Source of the DNA: JAICIG01 sp035532215
GTDB taxonomy: Bacteria > Planctomycetota > Planctomycetia > Pirellulales > JAICIG01
Direction of reading: 5' to 3'
Length of the DNA stretch: 15,820 nt
Assembly (NCBI GenBank): GCA_035532215.1
Contig: DATKRK010000347.1
Coordinates: forward strand, 1 to 15,820
Below, in pieces: positions 6,070 through 11,863 of the stretch. Each line of letters begins with the position of its first letter. Position 1 is the first letter of the stretch. A program made the position numbers and the translations under genes. Under the pieces are notes generated by a model. That model saw only the letters and a list, made by a program, of their open reading frames with translations. It ran no database searches and was not told the DNA's origin.

Positions 6070-7098
6070 CGCTTCCGCCTGCCGGTGATTTTCGCCGGGC
6101 GGCTGATCGACGCGGGTTTTCACGGTGGCGGGCATGCCGAGACGCAGTTCGCCTTGCGGATTGGGCACGAACACGCGGACCTCGTAGACCAGCCGCGTGC
6201 GGACTTCCTCGGTTTCGACCGGCTTGGGCGTGAATTCGGCCGTGGGCGAGATGAAGCCGACAAACCCGTCGTAGCTTTTGCCGGGAAAGCTGTCGGTCGT
6301 CACCTTGGCGGGCATGCCGTAGCGGAGCTTGCCCAACTGCGGCTCGGGCACGTAGGCCCGGATCCAGATCGGCTCGACCAGCGCCATCGTGAACACCGGC
6401 TTTTGCGGCGAGGCCATGTCGCCCACCTCCAACAGCCGGTTCTCGATGACGCCGTCGGCCGGGGCGTGCAACGAGGCGTCTTTCAGATCGTGCTGGGCCT
6501 GGGCCAGTTCAGCCTCGTAGCGTTTGAGCGTGGCCTTGGCTTCGGCGATATCTTCTTTGCGCGAGCCGGCGATCGCCAGATCGAGCGTCGCCTGGGCCGC
6601 TTTCGTACGGCCGACTGCGGCGTCGTAGCCGCCCTTGGCGTCGTCGGCCTGCTGCTGGCTGGCCGATTTGGGAATCAGCTTGATGATCCGGTCGTAGGTC
6701 TGTTTCGCGTCCTCTTCCGACGCCTGGGCCGTTTCGAGGTCGGCCTTGGCTTTGCGAATTTCTTCGGGCCGCGAACCCGCGACCAGCCTCGCCACGACCT
6801 GCGTTTGAGTTTCCACCTGGGCCTGGGCGCGGGCCACCGCCAGTTCGAACCGTTCCAGATCGAGCCGGGCCAGCAACTGCCCTTTTCCGACGCGATCGCC
6901 TTCTTCGGCCAGCAGTTCGGCGATGCGCTCGTTGCCGTTGATCGCCAACTGCACTTCGCGAATGTCGACGTTGCCGTACAGCGTCAGCACGCGTTCGTCG
7001 GTCGGCGGGTGCAGCCGCTGCCAGACGAGAAAGCCGCCCGCGGCGGAGGCGGCCAGCAAGGCCAAGATGAAAAGGCGGCGGATCCCTCGTTGAGACAT
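6064..7098 (-). CDS. YbhG-like HlyD-family membrane fusion protein
   Basis: A 344-aa periplasmic adaptor of an efflux or secretion ABC system, anchored by an N-terminal helix (residues 8-25). The order is typical: beta/lipoyl half (LTLYGNVDIREVQLAINGNERIAELLAEEGDRVGKGQLLARLD, 38-80), a long coiled-coil hairpin (about 82-205, rich in Ala, Gln, Glu and Lys), the second lipoyl half (LHAPADGVIENRLLEVGD, 210-228), then a beta-barrel (PIWIRAYVPEPQLGKLRYG) and the block GFVGFISPTAEFTPKPVETEEVRTRLVYEVRV (278-309), which closely matches E. coli YbhG. The start at 7098 has AGGA 10 nt upstream; in-frame codons further upstream read into the promoter. No ABC ATPase or permease lies beside it. The final Lys and TAG stop come from the REPIN at 5973-6069. 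Confidence 0.88.
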   Translation of the reverse strand: MSQRGIRRLFILALLAASAAGGFLVWQRLHPPTDERVLTLYGNVDIREVQLAINGNERIAELLAEEGDRVGKGQLLARLDLERFELAVARAQAQVETQTQVVARLVAGSRPEEIRKAKADLETAQASEEDAKQTYDRIIKLIPKSASQQQADDAKGGYDAAVGRTKAAQATLDLAIAGSRKEDIAEAKATLKRYEAELAQAQHDLKDASLHAPADGVIENRLLEVGDMASPQKPVFTMALVEPIWIRAYVPEPQLGKLRYGMPAKVTTDSFPGKSYDGFVGFISPTAEFTPKPVETEEVRTRLVYEVRVFVPNPQGELRLGMPATVKTRVDQPPGENHRQAEAK

Positions 7099-7185
7099 GT
7101 AGGCTTTCCTGGGTGTCGGATACGTCGCTCGGCCGGCTCGCCGGACCTGAACCGGGCAACGGCGCAACCGCGCCCTGCGCATCAC

Positions 7186-7222
7186 CAGAGCGATTATACC
7201 ACACGCGAGGCGGGCTTTCCGA
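7186..7222 (-). promoter_or_regulatory. Promoter with consensus extended -10 for the YbhG-like gene
   Basis: Read on the minus strand, TGGTATAAT (7201 down to 7193) is a perfect -10 hexamer with the TGn extension of extended -10 sigma-70 promoters. The -35 region is weak (TTCGGA with long spacing), as is usual when the extension is present. Transcription would begin near 7186, leaving a leader of about 88 nt before the ATG at 7098. It lies between the 93-aa gene and the adaptor gene, so the adaptor can be expressed on its own. Confidence 0.6.
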
Positions 7223-7243
7223 AGGGTCGCCGGGCTCGCCGGA

Positions 7244-7525
7244 TTAGGAAGAGTCTTGACCCCCGCCGGCCGAAACGGAGGTCGGTTGTCCGGCTTTGAG
7301 AAAGCGATATCGGGCCGTATCCGCGGCCCATTCGAGTTGGTAGACGGCGGTGCTGGTGACGGGCGCGACGGGCCCTGGCGCCGCCCCGCACAGCAGTTGC
7401 AGGACGTTCTTGTTCACGGAAAAGGTCGCCACCGAAGCCAGTTCGTTTCGCGTGGCGGCGATTCGCAAGCGATGGCCGTCGAACGGCCCGCCCATGAATT
7501 CAACGAGTTGAAATTCGATCGACAT
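7244..7525 (-). CDS. Hypothetical 93-aa protein with GGPFDGH motif
   Basis: This protein is unrecognised. It begins MSIEFQLVEFMGGPFDGHRLRI, a short beta-like opening with a GGPFDGH motif; similar GGP(F/W)DG openings occur in small uncharacterised bacterial and phage proteins. The rest holds a hydrophobic LLCGAAPGPVAPV stretch and YQLEWAADTARYRFLKAG. A strong ribosome-binding site (AAAGGGGGG, about 6 nt upstream) fixes the start at 7525 over a weaker ATG six codons earlier. It follows the universal stress gene by 40 bp on the same strand and probably shares its transcript. No function is proposed. Confidence 0.65.
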   Translation of the reverse strand: MSIEFQLVEFMGGPFDGHRLRIAATRNELASVATFSVNKNVLQLLCGAAPGPVAPVTSTAVYQLEWAADTARYRFLKAGQPTSVSAGGGQDSS

Positions 7526-7565
7526 GCGAGCCCCCCTTTCCACCAGTGCCTTCGTCCTGCAAGGT

Positions 7566-8534
7566 TCAATACGCGTGCAGTGCCGCCGTTCGAGGCTGCA
7601 CCGGAGAGACGAAACTATCGGGCTTGACGGCCAGCAGCGACCGCGCGGCCGAGTGCAGCACTTTTTCGGCCGTATTGCCGATCAACAAGCCAGACACGCC
7701 GCTGCGACCGACCGTGCCCATCACGGTGAGATCGGCGTCCACGCGGCGACCGCAGGCCAGGATCCGCTTCCAAGGCTCGCCTCGCTCGAGGTGCAGCGTC
7801 GGCTGCACGGGCAACCCCAGCGAGCCGACGAATTGTGCGAACTGGTCGAGGGCCTTGCGGCGCACCTGTCGCCGCCGCAGCGCTTCATCGACCTCGAAGT
7901 CGAGGGCCAAAGGCGGCAGGTGCACGTCTCGGTCGTCGACATACACGTGCAACGCGTGCAGGGCGCTTTGCGAGGCTTGCGCCAGCAAAGCCGCCATGCG
8001 GAGAGATTTCCGGCTGACGCCCGTCAGGTCGACCGGCGCCAAAATCGAGCCCAGCCGCGCTTGGGTCCGCGGTTGGGCGACCCACACCGGGCAGGGACAC
8101 TTTCGCACCAGCTTTGTCGCCGTACTGCCCGTCAAGAACCGCGAGACGGGCGAGTGGCCTCGCGTGCCGACCACCACCAGATCGTAGCCCTCTTCCTGCA
8201 CGAGATGGATGACTTCCAAAAACGGCGTGCCCCAGAGGGTCTTGACGTCGATCGCGGCGCCGGCGGCCTTGTAGGGCTCGATCGCGGCTTGCAGCTTTTC
8301 GTCGGTTCCGTGCTGCAGGCGCTGCTCGATTTCGTCGACGTTGGCCGCGGCGTACCAGGGATTCGCGACGAACTCCTCCATCGTTTCGCGAGTCACCGGG
8401 ATCGCGTGCGCGAGCGTCAACTCGGCCTGCGAGAGTCGCGCCAGCTCGGCCGCCTGCGCAAGCGCGGCGGCGGCGCACTGAGAAAAATCGGTCGCCACGA
8501 GTATCTTTCGAAAAAGCTGAGTCGGTTCGTTCAT
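7566..8534 (-). CDS. Universal stress protein with two UspA domains
   Basis: A 322-aa cytoplasmic protein of two fused UspA domains, a family induced by stress and often ATP-binding. Domain 1 (about 8-153) starts RKILVATDFS with Asp16 and carries the ATP signature G-2x-G-9x-G-S/T as GTRG...GST (123-138). Domain 2 (about 162-305) starts SILAPVDL with Asp169 and carries GTVG...GNT (273-288). Both motifs are intact, so both halves may bind nucleotide. A short tail (residues 306-322) follows. AAGGA lies 10 nt before the ATG. It sits between a hypothetical gene and the 93-aa gene, all on the minus strand. No partner reveals the stress it answers to. Confidence 0.92.
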   Translation of the reverse strand: MNEPTQLFRKILVATDFSQCAAAALAQAAELARLSQAELTLAHAIPVTRETMEEFVANPWYAAANVDEIEQRLQHGTDEKLQAAIEPYKAAGAAIDVKTLWGTPFLEVIHLVQEEGYDLVVVGTRGHSPVSRFLTGSTATKLVRKCPCPVWVAQPRTQARLGSILAPVDLTGVSRKSLRMAALLAQASQSALHALHVYVDDRDVHLPPLALDFEVDEALRRRQVRRKALDQFAQFVGSLGLPVQPTLHLERGEPWKRILACGRRVDADLTVMGTVGRSGVSGLLIGNTAEKVLHSAARSLLAVKPDSFVSPVQPRTAALHAY

Positions 8535-8618
8535 GGTCCTGGTTTCCTTGAGCGCGTTGCCGAAATCTGGCGGTCCATGGCTCGAGTTGCGAATCGCTAG
8601 CGGCCCGAGCCCAGGCCG

Positions 8619-9050
8619 TTAAAGCCCGGCGGGAAATTCCATGCCTCGCAGCCAATCGGCCAGCAGCGCCCATTCCTCGCTGGAACCGCGGCCCTCGGCC
8701 TCGCCCGCTTCGCTTTCGGGCAGGCTGGGTTCGTAAAGCCGCACGTGCTCCGCTTGCAAAGGCGGCGAACCGACGCCCGCTTCGCGTCGATAGCCCGTCG
8801 AGCTTTGCACGTCGAGCGTGAGAGCCTTGACCGGCAAATGTTTCGTCAGCACGTAACTTCGAAACAGCATCAGCGCCGGAACGACGTGGTTGAACCAATC
8901 CTCCAACTCGCCGGCCGTGCGATCGGCCATTCGCGGGTAGCGATACGTCCTGGCGTCGAGTCGCTCCCAGCCCAACCGCTCGATCAGCGAGCCAATCTGA
9001 TTCGACACGTAGGGCGCGGCATCAAGCTCGAAGCAAAAAGTGACCGGCAT
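8619..9050 (-). CDS. Hypothetical 143-aa protein
   Basis: This protein is unrecognised. It has no signal peptide or membrane helix. It opens MPVTFCFELDAAPYVSNQIGSLIERLGWERLDARTYRYPRM, which reads as a mixed alpha/beta fold, then WFNHVVPALMLFRSYVLTKHLPVKALTLDVQSSTGYRR. The C-terminal third has an acidic low-complexity stretch (ESEAGEAEGRGSSEE). The start is well supported by CAGGAG about 8 nt upstream of the ATG; an in-frame ATG seven codons earlier lacks this. It is transcribed towards the universal stress gene with an 84-bp gap, so co-transcription is plausible. Confidence 0.65.
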   Translation of the reverse strand: MPVTFCFELDAAPYVSNQIGSLIERLGWERLDARTYRYPRMADRTAGELEDWFNHVVPALMLFRSYVLTKHLPVKALTLDVQSSTGYRREAGVGSPPLQAEHVRLYEPSLPESEAGEAEGRGSSEEWALLADWLRGMEFPAGL

Positions 9051-9140
9051 GGCCGCAACTCCTGGGTGCAAAACGTTTCGTCTCCCTCGTGATGCAAACG
9101 CGATGCCCTAGCACGAAGCGACTTAAAACCCGAAAAATGT

Positions 9141-9162
9141 GCGCGATTGGCGCGAATCGCGC
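9141..9162 (-). promoter_or_regulatory. Leader hairpin followed by T-run (possible attenuator)
   Basis: A perfect 8-bp stem (GCGCGATT at 9141-9148, AATCGCGC at 9155-9162) has a 6-nt loop. On the minus strand it is followed closely by ACATTTTTC, a terminator-like arrangement about 90 nt upstream of the 143-aa gene. It could attenuate that gene's transcription, or be an operator. No other minus-strand gene needs a terminator here. Confidence 0.35.
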
Positions 9163-9362
9163 GCAAGCGGGCCTGACGCTACGACGGTTCGTGTGCGGAA
9201 CGCAGCCTGAGATGAGCGATTACGCACGCAGCGGCAGCAAACGCCGATCGAGATGCCATCTGCCATTGACAAAACGACGCATAAGTTTCCGACGGAAATT
9301 GGTTGCCGCGGCCCTAGTGCGCCGCAAGAATTAGATCAGGAAGTCCGCGCTGCCGTTTCTTA

Positions 9363-9393
9363 CGGCGGCGGCGATGCCCAGGCGCCGCCGCCG
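9363..9393. repeat. Very stable GC hairpin
   Basis: There is an exact 11-bp inverted repeat, CGGCGGCGGCG (9363-9373) and CGCCGCCGCCG (9383-9393), with a 9-nt loop. No T-run follows, so it is not a classic terminator. It lies about 110 nt upstream of the SH3-like gene and could be part of its leader. Confidence 0.45.
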
Positions 9394-9424
9394 GTTTGCA
9401 AATGAGCGGCCCGACTTTTGCAAC

Positions 9425-9448
9425 GGTTGGAAACAGAGTTTTCCAGCC
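9425..9448. promoter_or_regulatory. Inverted repeat upstream of the SH3-like gene
   Basis: GGTTGGAAA (9425-9433) pairs with TTTCCAGCC (9440-9448) across a 6-nt loop; the one mismatch becomes a G-U pair in RNA. It lies 54 nt before the ATG, next to the strong hairpin at 9363-9393. It is a candidate operator or leader structure; no regulator is known. Confidence 0.35.
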
Positions 9449-9501
9449 GTGATGGCGGTCATTGGCTTTCCATTGGTTTCAGTTCCCTGTGGAGGTGTGA
9501 C

Positions 9502-10011
9502 ATGTCTCTGCGAAATTGCCATTTGTTACTGGCGTTGTTGGTCGCCGGGCTGGTCGGGGTCGTGGCGAGCGAAGCTTCGGCGGCGCCGCCCAATCCGTTC
9601 GAACCCAACGACTCGTTTGTCGTCACTCATAGCGGAGCGCCCCTGATGCGAGGCGATTCCATGCTGGCGTCGTTGCCGCAAGGCATAACGCTCAAGGTCT
9701 TGAAGGTCGAAGGCTCCTGGGTGGGCACGGCCGTGATGGTCAAGGGCCAAAAGGTGGGCGGCTGGGTGTGGGCTGGTCAGGCTGCCACCCCTGAGCAATA
9801 CACTGCGATGCAGCGATCCGCCCGTCGCCGCTATTCGTTCGCCCCCACGCCAAGCTACAGCGAATACGGCGGATACAGGACGGCGCCATCGTATTACGGC
9901 GGCACAGAGGGCGTGCTGCCCAATCAGGAATCGCCTAACCGCCTAGAGATCGGCGTCACTCCCTATGGACGCCGGTACTGGCGGGCTGATCGCAAGGTCA
10001 TGGGTTACTAG
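9502..10011 (+). CDS. Secreted protein with bacterial SH3-like domain
   Basis: A 169-aa exported protein. Residues 1-28 form a clear signal peptide (MSLRNCHLLLALLVAGLVGVVASEASA, then APPNP). An SH3-like beta-barrel follows (about 38-93: VVTHSGAPLMRGDSMLASLPQGITLKVLKVEGSWVGTAVMVKGQKVGGWVW), as seen in cell-wall or peptide-binding domains. The rest is Tyr, Ser and Arg-rich and probably disordered (YSEYGGYRTAPSYYGG). It likely acts in the periplasm or at the surface; its ligand is unknown. GGAGGTG upstream fixes the start over an in-frame ATG 28 codons earlier. The TAG stop is part of a CTAGTGC motif that begins the repeat-bearing tract at 10008. Confidence 0.75.
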   Translation: MSLRNCHLLLALLVAGLVGVVASEASAAPPNPFEPNDSFVVTHSGAPLMRGDSMLASLPQGITLKVLKVEGSWVGTAVMVKGQKVGGWVWAGQAATPEQYTAMQRSARRRYSFAPTPSYSEYGGYRTAPSYYGGTEGVLPNQESPNRLEIGVTPYGRRYWRADRKVMGY

Positions 10012-10100
10012 TGCATTGTCAGGTCTAGGAATTGGGGTTGGCAATTTCAAGCAGCGGGGGTGGCTGGCGGCAGAGCGAAGCGATGCCCCAGCCACCTTTT
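10008..10100. repeat. CTAGTGC tract plus collapsed GTGG-type REP
   Basis: CTAGTGC at 10008-10014 overlaps the TAG stop of the SH3-like gene. About 45 bp later comes GGTGGCTGG (10059-10067), a REP-like arm, and then CCAGCCACC (10088-10096). The middle is a single arm, so this looks like a REPIN with an internal deletion. The arm matches the left arm of the element at 126-198 through GGCTGGCGGCAGAGCGAAG. TTTTGTTTT follows at 10097, so the 9-bp hairpin could also terminate the SH3-like transcript. The next gene's ATG (10083) lies inside the repeat. Confidence 0.65.
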
Positions 10101-10445
10101 GTTTTGACTTACATCGTCACGATTCTGGTCGGGCTTTGGCTGGCGATCAAACTGTTCGGCGCGATCGCCGCGGGCTTGCAGTCGCCCGACGCATATCGCC
10201 AGACGATCGAGCAATGGACTGCCCTGGTGGGCGGCGACGGCTTGAAGGTCAAGATCGGAGAGCAAGAATTCGCCCTGGCGCCGGCGGTGGCGCTGGCGGT
10301 CATCGGCCTGGGGCTGGCGCTTTTGACGTGGCTCTCGCTGGGCGTCATGCTGACGGGGGCCAAAATCGTCTCTTGGAGCAGCGGCGATCGCGAAGCCGTC
10401 AGACGCGTCTTGCAACAGGCCCTGGGCGGCGCCCGACGCGGCTGA
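10083..10445 (+). CDS. Two-helix membrane protein of unknown function
   Basis: This 120-aa protein is unrecognised. Helix 1 spans about residues 6-32 (FVLTYIVTILVGLWLAIKLFGAIAAGL) and helix 2 about 63-96 (FALAPAVALAVIGLGLALLTWLSLGVMLTGAKIV). A polar loop lies between them (SPDAYRQTIEQWTALVGGDGLKVKIGEQE), and a short basic C-terminus follows (REAVRRVLQQALGGARRG). The start is odd: the ATG and first codons lie in a REP sequence, there is no ribosome-binding site, and a terminator-like hairpin overlaps it. The true start may be the TTG at 10104, or the original 5' end may have been lost to the repeat. The frame also continues to an ATG at 10032, which merely translates the repeat. Confidence 0.6.
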   Translation: MPQPPFVLTYIVTILVGLWLAIKLFGAIAAGLQSPDAYRQTIEQWTALVGGDGLKVKIGEQEFALAPAVALAVIGLGLALLTWLSLGVMLTGAKIVSWSSGDREAVRRVLQQALGGARRG

Positions 10446-10462
10446 CGTGCAGGCTCACACGG

Positions 10463-10484
10463 CGCCGGGCGAGGGCGCCCGGCG
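10463..10484. terminator. Hairpin between convergent genes
   Basis: A perfect 9-bp stem (CGCCGGGCG at 10463-10471, CGCCCGGCG at 10476-10484) with an AGGG loop lies 17 bp after the membrane-protein stop and faces the end of the sugar-kinase gene. It may serve as a bidirectional transcription end. It lacks a T-run on either side, so intrinsic termination is uncertain. Confidence 0.4.
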
Positions 10485-10624
10485 AACGGCAGGCGCTGCT
10501 TTCTGATGGGTTGTGATCGGGCGGGGTTGGCCATCTTCGAGGAACCACGGATTGCACTCATCGGCAAGCGAAGCGGCAGAAAAGCGAGACGCCGAGAAGC
10601 AAGACGCGCATGCTCGTTCGTCGT

Positions 10625-11575
10625 TTACCAGCGCTCGATCGGCAAGCGATTCCGGCGCATGAAATCTTCCGCTTCTTCCCGCGTGAAGACGCTTTCGGTG
10701 GCGCCGATGGAACGGACGCAACTGGCGCCCAGCGCGCTGCCCCAGTGGAGACAGCCGAGCGGATCGGCGCCGGCCAACAGACCGGCGATGTAGCCGGCGT
10801 CGAAGGCGTCGCCGGCGCCGGTGGCGCCGACGTAGGACACGGGGTAAACGCCGGCCTTGATCCGCAAGGCGTCGCCGAGGAGGATCGTGCCGCGGCCGCC
10901 GCAGGTGATGACGACCGTGCGGGCGCCGGCGGCGTGGAACCGCTCGGCCTGCCGGCGAGGATCGTCGAGCCCGGTGATCAGCGCGGCCTCGTCGTCGTTG
11001 GGCAAAAAGACGTCGGTTTCGGCCAGCACAGGCGCCAGCTCCGGCCAATGGTCGCCCGGCCCCGGCAGCACGATATCCAAGATGGTCGCCACGCCCGCGG
11101 CCCGCGCCTGGCGGAACAACTCGGCCAGTTCGCCGGCCTTCAAACCGGGCATCAGCAGATAGCCGCCGATATAGAGCACCTTGGCCTGCCGCACTTTTTC
11201 CAAGGGAATGTCGGCCGCGGTGATGCGGGCGTTGGCGCCGATGGCGTGGATGAAGCGGCGGTCTTCGCCGGCTACGTTGATGATCAGCGTGCCCGAGGTG
11301 CCGACGTCGGGCAGTTGGCGGATCGTGCTGGCATCGATGCCGCGGCCGGCCAACGTTTCGATCACGAAGCGGCCGAAGGCGTCCTGGCCGACGCAGCCCA
11401 CTACGCCCACGTCGACGCCGAGCCGGGCCAGGTCCATCGCCGCGTTCGACGCGCAGCCGCCGATGTTCAGCAGCAAATGGTCCGTGAGCACCAGTTCGCC
11501 CGACTTGGGCAACCGCGGGATGGGAGCACAGAGATGATCGGCCACGAGCAGTCCGACGCTGAGGCAAGCGGGCAC
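10625..11575 (-). CDS. PfkB-family carbohydrate kinase
   Basis: A 316-aa cytoplasmic kinase of the ribokinase/PfkB fold, which transfers ATP phosphate to a sugar or nucleoside. Signature 1 is near NIGGCASNAAMDLARLG (37-53). The substrate and lid region includes GTSGTLIINVAGEDRRFIHAIGAN (92-115). The NxxE-type magnesium motif appears as NDDE (193-196). The anion hole and catalytic base are in GATGAGDAFDAG (250-261) with Asp256. The length is normal. The substrate cannot be told from sequence alone; ribose, fructose, adenosine and others are possible. The start is GTG at 11575 with no close ribosome-binding site. It stands alone, converging on the membrane-protein gene. Confidence 0.88.
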   Translation of the reverse strand: MPACLSVGLLVADHLCAPIPRLPKSGELVLTDHLLLNIGGCASNAAMDLARLGVDVGVVGCVGQDAFGRFVIETLAGRGIDASTIRQLPDVGTSGTLIINVAGEDRRFIHAIGANARITAADIPLEKVRQAKVLYIGGYLLMPGLKAGELAELFRQARAAGVATILDIVLPGPGDHWPELAPVLAETDVFLPNDDEAALITGLDDPRRQAERFHAAGARTVVITCGGRGTILLGDALRIKAGVYPVSYVGATGAGDAFDAGYIAGLLAGADPLGCLHWGSALGASCVRSIGATESVFTREEAEDFMRRNRLPIERW

Positions 11576-11863
11576 AGGTTGTTGGTCCTAGGTTAGATGT
11601 CGGAGGTTGGAGACCGGAAGTAAACGCATTTCTACATCCGGCAATCCCCAAAACCCGCCTTGACCCTCAAGCGGCGTTCGGCTACCGTCCGCACGCTGGG
11701 GTCGCAGGCTCAGGAGGAGCCTCCTCGCGAAGGCGCCCTGTTTTTAGCAGTCGGGTGCTTGGTTTTCCATCCCTCGACATGCGCCAAAAAAGGGTCTTGC
11801 GAGTGACCCCGCTCGACCGCACCCGCTGCGGCCACGGATGGTTCCATCGCGGGGGCCCCAAGC
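11576..11863. other. Divergent intergenic region (288 bp)
   Basis: It lies between the sugar-kinase gene (minus) and the HEAT/STN-like gene (plus). I see no credible gene and no convincing promoter. A small self-complementary stretch, AGGAGGAGCCTCCT, occurs near 11712-11725. A T-run near 11740 is not directly preceded by a stem. Confidence 0.4.

Larger units (their letters stand above)
9051..9501. other. Divergent intergenic region (451 bp) with several hairpins
   Basis: No credible gene was found; the open frames here lack ribosome-binding sites and family features. It should hold the promoters of the 143-aa gene (minus) and the SH3-like gene (plus). It contains three inverted repeats, listed separately, and a CTAGTGC motif at 9314-9320 like those at the repeat edges elsewhere. 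A perfect TTGACA at 9266-9271 has no matching -10. Confidence 0.5.

Noticed and set aside
9266..9271. Perfect TTGACA -35 hexamer
   Set aside because: No acceptable -10 lies 15-19 bp downstream, so it is likely chance.
9089..9334. Small plus-strand open frame in the divergent intergenic region
   Set aside because: There is no ribosome-binding site, the composition is Arg-rich and random-looking, and it overlaps a hairpin and repeat-like sequence.
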